This document shows, in pieces, positions 45,659 to 53,008 of a stretch of 64,000 bases of DNA (position 1 is its first letter; the number at the start of each line of letters is the position of its first letter). This DNA comes from Candidatus Accumulibacter phosphatis. GTDB taxonomy: Bacteria > Pseudomonadota > Gammaproteobacteria > Burkholderiales > Rhodocyclaceae. The translations under genes were made by a program, and so were the position numbers. Under the pieces are notes generated by a model, which worked only from the letters and a program-made list of their open reading frames with translations, was not told the DNA's origin and ran no database searches. The stretch covers positions 49,814-113,813 of the forward strand of contig NZ_SPMY01000033.1 in NCBI RefSeq assembly GCF_012939955.1, written 5' to 3'.

Positions 45659-46586
45659 ATGAACCACCACTTGCTGATTGCTGAATTTCTGGCCACCCCC
45701 TGGGCCTTGATGCCCGAACGATTGAATGCGGTCGCGGCTGTGCTCGCGCGTTGGTCGCTGGACGTTCCGGCTGGTGAGGACGTCCTGGCATCGATCGCCG
45801 CTGACCGCAACGTGCGGGAGGCACGCCGGCAGGTGGCCACTGCGGTGTCCAGTGGCGGGATTGCTGTCCTGCCCTTGTACGGCGTCGTCACCCAGCGCGG
45901 CAACATGGTCGACGATGTCTCCGGGCCGGGGAGCGTGAGCACGCAGCAGTTTGCGTCTGGCCTGCGCCAGGCGCTGGCCGATGATTCGGTCAGCCAGATC
46001 CTGATCGACATTGATAGTCCGGGTGGCAGTGTCTACGGGGTGTCCGAACTCGCCGACGAGATCGTCAGCGCCCGGGCACAGAAGCCCGTGGTGGCGACCG
46101 CCAACAGCCTGGCAGCGAGTGCGGCCTACTGGATCGGCTGCTCGGCGGCGGAGCTATACGTCACGCCGGGCGGCGAGGTGGGCTCGATCGGTGTCTGGCA
46201 GGCGCACTTCGACTACTCGCAGGCGTTTGTCACCAAGGGCGTCAAGCCGACGCTGATCTCGGCCGGCAAGTACAAGGTCGAGGGAAATCCGTATGTACCG
46301 CTCGATGAGGATGCGCAGGGGTTCATGCAGTCGCGTGTGGATGATTACTACGCCAGCTTCACCAGGGCGGTGGCGCGCGGGCGCGGGGGTGCCGATCGCG
46401 CAGGTGCGCGAGGGCATGGGTCAGGGTCGTGTGCTCGGCGGCGAAGCTGCGCAGGCGCAAGGCATGATCGATGGCGTGGCGACCTTCGACGAGGTCGTCA
46501 GGAAGATGCGGCGGGATGCGAGGTCCATTGCCAAACCGCGGGCGTCGCGGCTCTCCTACGCGCAACGGGCGATTGAGATTCTGTGA
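45659..46586 (+). pseudogene. S49/SppA-type head maturation protease, frame change in a G5 run
   Basis: The N-terminal part has IAVLPLYGVVTQRGN, QILIDIDSPGGSVYG and the nucleophile segment ANSLAASAAYWIG, with LISAGKYKVEGNPY holding the likely Lys. At 46385-46389 one G too many shifts the frame; the correct continuation is VPIAQVREGMGQGRVLGGEA and ends AQRAIEIL at 46586, giving about 309 aa. It cleaves the capsid precursor during head maturation. ATG 45659 is chosen; an earlier ATG at 45620 overlaps the portal. Confidence 0.88.
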
Positions 46587-46791
46587 CGTGGGGGCGGTGA
46601 TTCGTGCCCTGTTGCACTGCATTGCTAATGCGTGTCAGCGTCGATTGGCCGAAGTGACCCTCTCCGGCGGGGCAGTAAGAGCCCTCCAATGCGTCGAGAG
46701 ATCAGCCCTTCGGATCATCTACGAGTGTGAGGTCTTGGTTCCGGTTTTCAAGCAAGGCAGCGCCGTATTGCACACGGAACGTAAGATCGGC
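46587..46791. other. Gap before the passenger gene
   Basis: No gene seen between the protease and the regulatory region of the PEP-CTERM gene. The base composition changes here, which probably marks the left edge of an insertion into the head operon. Confidence 0.4.
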
Positions 46792-46808
46792 TGTCGACAA
46801 ATTTTACA
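46792..46808 (+). promoter_or_regulatory. Upstream activating site 1
   Basis: TGTCGACAAATTTTACA. Differs in one base from the site at 46993-47009. About 285 bases upstream of the sigma-54 promoter, a normal distance for an enhancer-binding protein. Possibly the PrsR-type regulator known for PEP-CTERM genes. Confidence 0.65.
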
Positions 46809-46992
46809 GTCAGAGTTCGCACCAATGTCCAAACACTCCGCAAGACTCCTCCCGAACCGGTCACAGGGCTATCAAGGAGCGGATCAGCCTGATGCCGATG
46901 CCTTTTTGAATGACAGTCTTATCGGACGACGGTCTCATCCCGGCAAGGTGACATTTTCTAGCCACTCGAATGGTTGAGAACCCTTGACGTGG

Positions 46993-47009
46993 TGTCGAGA
47001 AATTTTACA
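46993..47009 (+). promoter_or_regulatory. Upstream activating site 2
   Basis: TGTCGAGAAATTTTACA, 201 bases after site 1 and 66 bases before the -24 element. Confidence 0.65.
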
Positions 47010-47014
47010 CTTGT

Positions 47015-47034
47015 CCACTCCACTCCACTCCACT
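47015..47034. repeat. Pentanucleotide tandem repeat (CCACT)x4
   Basis: Four perfect copies between activating site 2 and the sigma-54 promoter. Copy-number change would alter enhancer-promoter spacing by half-turns of the helix. Confidence 0.8.
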
Positions 47035-47074
47035 CTACGCCTAAGTATCTGTTTTTATGAAAAAGACAAAACAA

Positions 47075-47090
47075 TGGCATAAATATTGCT
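47075..47090 (+). promoter_or_regulatory. Sigma-54 (-24/-12) promoter of the PEP-CTERM gene
   Basis: TGGCATAAATATTGCT has GG at 47076-47077 and GC at 47088-47089 with exactly 10 bases between, the invariant RpoN spacing. Transcription would start near 47101, about 93 bases before the gene. Confidence 0.75.
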
Positions 47091-47193
47091 TTTTTTATCG
47101 GCGTCGTTCGATGGGCAGGAAGTTGGCTTAGAGGCGTTTGGTGCCCCGGCAAATGTCCAACCCTTTTCGCGGGGCTCTTAGAGGGGAAAGCAG

Positions 47194-47904
47194 ATGAAAC
47201 TAAGACACGTGGTTATCCCAGCGGCAGCCATGTTCCTTGCTGTTCAAGGGGCAGCGAACGCTACAGTGGTGTATTTCAATGACTTTGAGTCTGCCATTGG
47301 ACCGGAGTTAGCCCTAACATCCGGTAGTGGTACACTTGGTCTCGATGCTGATACAAGTCCCGCGAGCAAGTTCCTCGGGCTGAACGACGCATTGGCAAAC
47401 GGTGGCCTTGGCAATAACCAAGTTACGTTGAGCCTCACCGGCTTACCGGCTCACTCGGCGATTACTGTTTCGTTTGACGCCTACATAATGAGAAGCATGG
47501 ATGGTGGCTTCAACTGCTGCGGGCCGGATTACTTCGTGTTCAACCTAGGCACATTCACGAGGACTACGACCTTTGGCGGGCCAACCCAAGCCTTTCCGAA
47601 CTTTCTCGAAACCGGAGGGACGCCTTCGGATAACGCCACATATACGGGAGGCACCTATACTGGTTCTGGCGAGGGAGTCTTTTTCCCCGTCACCTTCACG
47701 ATCCCAGATGCTGGGTCTGCCGTAGCAATGTCGTTTTCCATGAACGGGTTGCAGGGCGTGTTTGATGAGGGCTGGGGGCTAGACAATCTGCGAGTTGAAG
47801 TCAACGGTGCGGTTTCTGAGCCTTCCACCAATGCTTTGCTGGCCATCGGCGCACTAGCCTTCGGGATTGGGAGCCGTCGTCGGAGTGCCCAGATTCTCCG
47901 CTGA
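47194..47904 (+). CDS. PEP-CTERM-like surface protein
   Basis: A 236-aa exported protein. Signal peptide at 1-23 (MKLRHVVIPAAAMFLAVQGA). The body is a Gly/Thr-rich beta domain like those of other PEP-CTERM proteins. The C-terminus is a sorting tail: SEPST, a hydrophobic stretch NALLAIGALAFGIG and the basic end SRRR. The first Pro of the usual PEP is Ser here. Such proteins are cut by exosortase and linked to floc or extracellular matrix. It sits between phage protease and capsid genes with its own sigma-54 promoter, so it is a passenger (moron) gene. AGAGGGG precedes the ATG. Confidence 0.85.
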   Translation: MKLRHVVIPAAAMFLAVQGAANATVVYFNDFESAIGPELALTSGSGTLGLDADTSPASKFLGLNDALANGGLGNNQVTLSLTGLPAHSAITVSFDAYIMRSMDGGFNCCGPDYFVFNLGTFTRTTTFGGPTQAFPNFLETGGTPSDNATYTGGTYTGSGEGVFFPVTFTIPDAGSAVAMSFSMNGLQGVFDEGWGLDNLRVEVNGAVSEPSTNALLAIGALAFGIGSRRRSAQILR

Positions 47905-48059
47905 CCTTCTCTACCCCATGGGGCTGACCGCACAACGCTGCAGGTGCCGCTTGAACTTCCTCGTTGAATGTTTGCTCCGCTCACTGCTATGTCTTCCGGC
48001 GCCGCTCCCCTGACCCTCGCCCCGCCCTGAAACGACCCGTCGGTCGTCCCCCCACCCAA

Positions 48060-48081
48060 ACCGCCTCCCGGCGGTTTTTTT
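48060..48081 (+). terminator. Rho-independent terminator
   Basis: ACCGCC (48060-48065) pairs with GGCGGT (48070-48075) around TCCC, followed by T7. It separates the passenger gene from the capsid gene. Confidence 0.85.
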
Positions 48082-48091
48082 ACGTCCATCG

Positions 48092-48113
48092 AACCCGCCT
48101 CGTGCGGGTTTTT
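48092..48113 (+). terminator. Second terminator, 15 bases before the capsid start
   Basis: AACCCGC (48092-48098) pairs with GCGGGTT (48104-48110), then more T. TTTGGAGAACCACATG follows, so the capsid ribosome binding site begins right after the T tract. Confidence 0.85.
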
Positions 48114-48128
48114 GCTTTGGAGAACCAC

Positions 48129-49430
48129 ATGAGCAAGCAACTGCGCGAGCTTCAGGCTCGCAAGACCACCCTGGTCAAAGAGGCCCGCGGTCTGACCGAC
48201 CTCGCCGCTTCGGAAAGCCGCGACCTGACCGACGACGAAGTGACCGCCTTCGACGCCCTGCGCGCGCGCATCGACGCCGCCTCGGCCGCCATCGATCGCG
48301 AAGCCGCCCTGATCGCCGACGAAGCACGCATCGGTGTCGACCACGTCATCGGCCCGATCGTCACCGACAACCGCGAAGCCGATCCCCGGCGCGGCTTCGG
48401 CTCCGTCGGCGAATTCATGCAAGCGGTGTACCAGGCCGACAAGCCCGGCCAGTCGATCGACGCCCGCCTGCTGCTCGGCGGCATCGGCGCCGCCGCACCG
48501 AGCAACTACGGCAACGAGGCCGTCGGCCAGGATGGCGGCTTTCTGGTGCCGCCGCAGTTCTCGCAGGAGATCTTCAGGCTGTCGCTGGGCGAGGACTCGC
48601 TGCTGCCGCTCACCGACAACGTCGAGATCAGCGGCAACAGCATGGCGTTTCCGAAGGACGAGACCACGCCCTGGGGCACCAACGGTATCCGGGCGTACTG
48701 GCAGGGAGAGGCATCCTCGGGCACCCCCACCAAGCCGGTGCTGGGCCTGGCCACCCTGCGCCTGAAGAAACTGATGGCGCTGGTCCCGACCACCGACGAG
48801 TTGCTCGACGACGCCAACGCGTTGACCAGCTACCTGCCGGAGAAGGTGGCCGTCTCGATCCGCTGGAAAGCCAACGAGTCGATCCTCTTCGGCGCCGGCA
48901 ACGGAATCCCGCTCGGCTGCATGAACGGCGGCGCCATCGTCACGGTGGCCAAGGAGTCCGGTCAGGCGACGCAAACCCTGCTGACGCAGAACCTCGCCAA
49001 GATGATCGCCCGCCTGCCGCCGGGATCATTCACCAACGCGGTGTGGATCGTGAACAACGATGTACTGCCGGCGCTGTTCACCCTGACTCTCGGCAACTAC
49101 CCGATCTACCTGCCGGTCGGGCAATCGGTCGGCGGCATCCAGCTCTCGCCCTACGGCACGCTGCTCGGTCGCCCGGTGTTTGTCTCGCAACACGCCAACA
49201 CCTTCTCGTCACAGGGCGACGTGCTGCTGGTCGACCTCTCCTACTACCAGACCATCACCAAGGCCGGCGGCATGCAGACCGCGACGTCGATGCATCTCTA
49301 CTTCGACGCCGATCTGACCGCCTTTCGCACCACCTTCCGCATGGACGGCCAATCGAAGATCCAGAACCCGATCGCCCCGGCCAAGGGAGCCAACGCGCTC
49401 TCACCCTACATCCAGCTCGCCGCGCGATAG
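48129..49430 (+). CDS. HK97-type major capsid protein
   Basis: A 433-aa precursor. The N-terminal 100 residues are a coiled-coil delta/scaffold domain (LRELQARKTTLVKEARGLTD). The mature part begins around GGFLVPPQFSQEIF and has the HK97 pattern: KPVLGLATLRLKKLMALVP, VWIVNNDVLPALF, LLGRPVFVSQHANTF and the final GQSKIQNPIAPAKGA. Cleaved by the upstream protease. Confidence 0.93.
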   Translation: MSKQLRELQARKTTLVKEARGLTDLAASESRDLTDDEVTAFDALRARIDAASAAIDREAALIADEARIGVDHVIGPIVTDNREADPRRGFGSVGEFMQAVYQADKPGQSIDARLLLGGIGAAAPSNYGNEAVGQDGGFLVPPQFSQEIFRLSLGEDSLLPLTDNVEISGNSMAFPKDETTPWGTNGIRAYWQGEASSGTPTKPVLGLATLRLKKLMALVPTTDELLDDANALTSYLPEKVAVSIRWKANESILFGAGNGIPLGCMNGGAIVTVAKESGQATQTLLTQNLAKMIARLPPGSFTNAVWIVNNDVLPALFTLTLGNYPIYLPVGQSVGGIQLSPYGTLLGRPVFVSQHANTFSSQGDVLLVDLSYYQTITKAGGMQTATSMHLYFDADLTAFRTTFRMDGQSKIQNPIAPAKGANALSPYIQLAAR

Positions 49431-49466
49431 GCGCGGGCAGGAAGCATTTTTCCATAGGAGACATCC

Positions 49467-49913
49467 ATGTACCCCAACCTCAAGGGCAGCGAAACGCTGT
49501 CGATTCTCGCCACCATCGACCCCGCCAGCCAGGCGGCCGGTACCGTCACCACCGCCTGGGTGCCGGTCGCCAACTTCCATGCGTTTCTGGCGCTGGTCGA
49601 GACTGGCGTTCTCGGCGCTGCGGCGACTCTGGACGCCAAGATCCAGCAGGCGCGGGACGCCACCGGTACCGGCGCCAAGGACGTCAGCGGCAAGGCGATC
49701 CGGCAGATCGTCAAGGCCAGCGGCGACAACAAGCAGGTGCTGATCAACCTGAGACCCGAGAACCTCGACAGCAACAACGGGTTCGCCTTCCTGCGTCTGT
49801 CGCTGACCGTCGAGGTCGCCGCCAGCATCGTCGCCGGCAAGCTCATCGGTGTGCATCCGCTCTACGCCACGGCGGAGGTCTTCAACCAGGCCGCGGTGGT
49901 CCAGGTCATCTGA
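49467..49913 (+). CDS. Hypothetical head protein
   Basis: A 148-aa protein, MYPNLKGSETLSILATIDPA at the start. It is placed right after the capsid gene, where decoration or head-stabilising proteins usually lie. TAGGAG precedes the ATG. No domain recognised. Confidence 0.7.
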   Translation: MYPNLKGSETLSILATIDPASQAAGTVTTAWVPVANFHAFLALVETGVLGAAATLDAKIQQARDATGTGAKDVSGKAIRQIVKASGDNKQVLINLRPENLDSNNGFAFLRLSLTVEVAASIVAGKLIGVHPLYATAEVFNQAAVVQVI

Positions 49914-49916
49914 GCC

Positions 49917-50540
49917 ATGCCATTGCAACTCATCACCCCAGCCGCGGAGGAACCGGTGTCGCTCGCCGAGGCCAAGCTCCACCTGCGGGTGGAGTCTGCC
50001 GACGACGATGCGCTGATTGGTTCGCTGATCTCGGCGGCGCGGCAATCGGCGGAAACGCTCACCGGCCGCCAGTTCGTCACGGCGCGCTGGAAACTGGTGC
50101 TCGACAGCTTTCCCGGCCCGAGTCTGATGGGCGTTCCTGCGGGACTGACGTTCTCGCTGCCGGGGCACGCGATCCTGCTGCCGAAGTGCCCGGTCCAGTC
50201 GGTGTTCGCCATCCGATATCGGGACATGTCCGGCACCACACAGACCATGCCGCGAGCGGACTACACCGTCGACACGGCTTGCGAGCCGGCGCGCGTGACG
50301 CCGGTGTTCGGCAGTTCCTGGCCCGTTTCCCTGCCGCAGATCGGTGTTGTGCAGCTGGTCTTCGCTGCGGGCTACGGCGATGCCGCCAGCGTCCCCGCAG
50401 GAATCAAGAGCTGGATCAAGCTGCGCGTGGGCAGTCTCTATGCGCACCGCGAGGAAGTCGCCCTGCTGGCGAGCGGCAAGATCGAGGCCTTGGCGTTCAT
50501 CGACGGTCTGCTCGACCCCTACCGGGTGGTGCTGGTATGA
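49917..50540 (+). CDS. Head-tail connector (HK97 gp6-like)
   Basis: A 207-aa protein. The helical start EEPVSLAEAKLHLRVESADD and DDALIGSLISAARQSAETLT is the conserved gp6/DUF3199 signature, followed by a phiE125 gp8-like beta part. It forms the ring below the portal. Confidence 0.9.
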   Translation: MPLQLITPAAEEPVSLAEAKLHLRVESADDDALIGSLISAARQSAETLTGRQFVTARWKLVLDSFPGPSLMGVPAGLTFSLPGHAILLPKCPVQSVFAIRYRDMSGTTQTMPRADYTVDTACEPARVTPVFGSSWPVSLPQIGVVQLVFAAGYGDAASVPAGIKSWIKLRVGSLYAHREEVALLASGKIEALAFIDGLLDPYRVVLV

Positions 50541-50896
50541 CCGCGACCTTCAATCCCGGCCAGGCCAGGCAGCGCATCCGGCTGCAGGCCAAGAGCGTCA
50601 CCCGCAACGCCATCGGAGAGGAAGTCGTCAGCTGGACCGACGTGGTTACCGAAACTCCCGACCATGCGCTCTGGGCCGAGGCCTGGCCGCTCAAGGGACG
50701 CGAGTTCTTCGCCGCCCAGCAAACCCGGTACGCCGCCGACGTCCGGTTTCGGATGCGGTGGCGGGCGGATGTGGTGCGCGAGCAGCGTGTCCTGTGGCAC
50801 GACGAGCCCTACGACATCGTGATGCTGACTGACGTCGGTGCCGGTCGCCACACGCTGGAAATCCTCGCCATCAATGGACTCCGGAACGGACTCTGA
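50537..50896 (+). CDS. Head-tail adaptor (SPP1 gp16-like)
   Basis: A 119-aa protein with the family pattern RIRLQAKSVTRNAIGEEVVS, WAEAWPLKGREFFAAQQ and VLWHDEPYDIVML. ATGA overlap with the connector gene. Confidence 0.88.
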   Translation: MTATFNPGQARQRIRLQAKSVTRNAIGEEVVSWTDVVTETPDHALWAEAWPLKGREFFAAQQTRYAADVRFRMRWRADVVREQRVLWHDEPYDIVMLTDVGAGRHTLEILAINGLRNGL

Positions 50897-50898
50897 CC

Positions 50899-51381
50899 AT
50901 GAGCAGTGACCTCACCGTCCGACTGCAGGGCGTCGAGGAACTGAAGCGCGCCCTCGCGCGCGTGCCCGACAAGCTCAGGCGCAAGGGGCTGCTGAAAGCC
51001 CTGCGCGTGTCGGCGCGGCTGGTACGCGACGATGCCCGTCTCGCAGCGCCGGTACGGCAAACGCGGAAGATCAACCACCGACCGGGTACCGTCAAGCGCG
51101 CGATCAGCATCCGCACCTCGAAGTTCGCGCGACGAGCCGGCGACGTGGGCGTGTTCGTCAGTGTGCGGCCGTTGCGCGGCGCCCGACAGAAACGCCTCGG
51201 CGCAGCCGGCGCCAACAATCCGAACGATCCCTACTACTGGCGGTTTCTGGAGTTCGGCACGCGCAAGCTGACCGCGCGCCCGTTTCTGCGCCCCGCCAGC
51301 CGCAAGCTGCCGCAGGTCGCCGAAGCGTTCATCGTCTCGGCCACCGCCGAGATCAACCGGCTCAACACGGGGAGTGAGTGA
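50899..51381 (+). CDS. HK97 gp10-like tail terminator/adaptor protein
   Basis: A 160-aa protein: LTVRLQGVEELKRALARVP, ARLAAPVRQTRKINHRPGTV and FLEFGTRKLTARPFLRPA are hallmark segments of the gp10 family at the neck. Its stop overlaps the next ATG by one base. Confidence 0.88.
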   Translation: MSSDLTVRLQGVEELKRALARVPDKLRRKGLLKALRVSARLVRDDARLAAPVRQTRKINHRPGTVKRAISIRTSKFARRAGDVGVFVSVRPLRGARQKRLGAAGANNPNDPYYWRFLEFGTRKLTARPFLRPASRKLPQVAEAFIVSATAEINRLNTGSE

Positions 51382-51743
51382 TGTCCGCCGAAACCGAACT
51401 GCATGCCGCACTGTCGGCCAGCGTCGCGCTGGCCACGCTGGTCGATACCCGGATCACCCCGGACGTCATTCCCGAGGGCAATCCCCTGCCGGCGGTCGTC
51501 TACCAGCGGGCTGGCACTACCGCAGTCAGCACCATTCACGACGGCCAGCCGATCGCAGAGGAAGTCCGTTTCCAGGTCAGCGCCTGGGCGCCCACGCGCA
51601 CCGCGGCTGACGCTGTGGCCGACGAAGTCGCCAACGCCCTGGCCGTCGTTGGCGTCAGCGTCGCCGATCGGTCGAGCGGCATCGACCCGGAGAGCGATCT
51701 CAAGTCGGCCACCGTCGAGGTCGACTGGTGGCACGTGTTCTGA
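51381..51743 (+). CDS. Tail completion protein (DUF3168)
   Basis: A 120-aa protein beginning MSAETELHAALSASVALATL, with PAVVYQRAGTTAVSTIHDGQ and VEVDWWHVF at the end, the DUF3168 pattern. It caps the tail tube at the neck. ATG 51381 with GGGGAG upstream is preferred over GTG 51378. Confidence 0.87.
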   Translation: MSAETELHAALSASVALATLVDTRITPDVIPEGNPLPAVVYQRAGTTAVSTIHDGQPIAEEVRFQVSAWAPTRTAADAVADEVANALAVVGVSVADRSSGIDPESDLKSATVEVDWWHVF

Positions 51744-51765
51744 GCTTTCCCTTCTTCATCACCCG

Positions 51766-51786
51766 CCCGCCGATTGGCGGGTTTTT
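51766..51786 (+). terminator. Terminator just before the tail tube gene
   Basis: CCCGCC (51766-51771) pairs with GGCGGG (51776-51781) around GATT, followed by TTTTT. The tail tube ATG is 21 bases further on. Confidence 0.85.
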
Positions 51787-51806
51787 CTTTTTCGGAGGCA
51801 AATACC

Positions 51807-52447
51807 ATGTCCAATCCCCGCAAGTGGTCGAACGTCGCCGTCGCCCTGCAGTCGGCGCTGGGCGCCGCGATCACGATTACCGCCGTCACCAAGGCCACGG
51901 AAGGTGTCGTCTCCGCGACCAACACCCTCGCCAATGGCGAATTCGTGCTCCTCGCCGTCGAGGGCATGTGGCAACTGAACGACCGGGTCGCCCGGGTCAA
52001 GGCGGTCTCCGGGGCGGGCTTCACCCTCGAAGGCATCGATACGACGCTCTTCGACACCTTCACCAGCGGTAGCGCGCAGAAGATCACCTTCGGTGTCAGC
52101 GTCACCACGGCGACCGAGGTCAGTCCGTCCGGCGGCGAGTTCGATTTCATTCCGACGACGACCATTCACGCCGCGCAACAAACGCAGATTCCGGGCACGC
52201 CGACGGCCGGGGTGTACACCTTCACCAACGTCTGGGACATCAGCGACGCCGGTCTGCTGGCGATCAAGGCCGCCTCGGACACGCAAACCAAGCGCGCCGT
52301 CAAATTCACCTTCGGTGCCGGCGGTCCGATCATGTGTTTTAACGGCTACCCCGCCGGCCAGCTATTGCCGGGGGCCAGGCGCAGGCGCTGGTCACCACGC
52401 CGACGGTCATCACCCTGTCCGGCACGCCGAGCTACTACGCGTCATGA
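51807..52447 (+). pseudogene. Major tail tube protein, frame change in a G run
   Basis: ATG 51807 with GGAGG upstream. The frame reads MSNPRKWSNVAVALQSALGA to IMCFNGYPAGQLLPG, then breaks in the G5 run at 52370-52374, where one base is missing. The correct end is AQALVTTPTVITLSGTPSYY and stops at 52447, about 213 aa. Its position between the neck genes and the tail chaperones, and the Ala/Thr-rich beta content, fit a siphovirus tube protein. The next gene starts in its stop codon (ATGA). Confidence 0.78.
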
Positions 52448-52782
52448 GCGCCCTCTCCGCAAAGATCCGCAAGGCGCGCGAGCTGCGTGTCGAAGCCGGG
52501 GGCTTCGTGTTCACGGTCCTGCGGCCCACGCCGCTCGAACGCGAGGAGAAGATCCGGGGAGAGTCCGCCGCGCGCGGCATCCTCTCGCTGGTGGTCGGTT
52601 GGGAGAACGTCACCGAGGGCGATCTGATCCCCGGCGGCGACCCGCATCCGCTGCCCTTTGACGCGGAGGCCTGCGCCGAGTGGCTGTCGGACCGCCCGGA
52701 CCTCTTCGCCAGCATCGCCGACGCGGTCGTCAAGGGTTTTGAGGCCCACGTCCTGAAGATCGAGGACGCACTAAAAAACTAA
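52444..52782 (+). CDS. Tail assembly chaperone G
   Basis: A 112-aa protein, MSALSAKIRKARELRVEAGG at the start, ending in KIEDALKN. Size, position before the tape measure gene and the slippery heptamer at its 3-prime end match the lambda G chaperone family. It coats the tape measure protein during tail assembly. Confidence 0.82.
   Translation: MSALSAKIRKARELRVEAGGFVFTVLRPTPLEREEKIRGESAARGILSLVVGWENVTEGDLIPGGDPHPLPFDAEACAEWLSDRPDLFASIADAVVKGFEAHVLKIEDALKN
52773..52779 (+). promoter_or_regulatory. Programmed -1 frameshift site A_AAA_AAC
   Basis: The heptamer lies in the correct zero-frame phase (CTA AAA AAC, then TAA) at the end of chaperone G. A -1 slip leads into LSAWLSARDLPAQLQPGHH and the GT extension. 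Confidence 0.85.
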
Positions 52783-53005
52783 GCGCCTGGTTGAGCGCGC
52801 GCGATCTTCCTGCGCAACTTCAGCCAGGCCATCACATGACCCCGCTGCCCATCGCCACCGCCGTCCAGGCCTGGAACCTGATGGGCGGCATCGACTGGTC
52901 GGCGCTACCGATCGTGATTGATCTCCTCGGCGTCTCCGACCCCGAAGCCTCATCACCCAGCTCGTCGCCATCCGCGACCACCAATACGCTCAAGGGAACG
53001 ACTGA
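52780..53005 (+). pseudogene. Chaperone T extension reached by frameshift, one base missing near its end
   Basis: After the -1 slip the frame reads through MTPLPIATAVQAWNLMGGID and ALPIVIDLLGVSDPEA. Near 52946-52950 one C appears lost; restoring it gives LITQLVAIRDHQYAQGND and a stop at 53003-53005, four bases before the tape measure start. As written, the frame runs on to 53027. Confidence 0.75.
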
Positions 53006-53008
53006 ATC

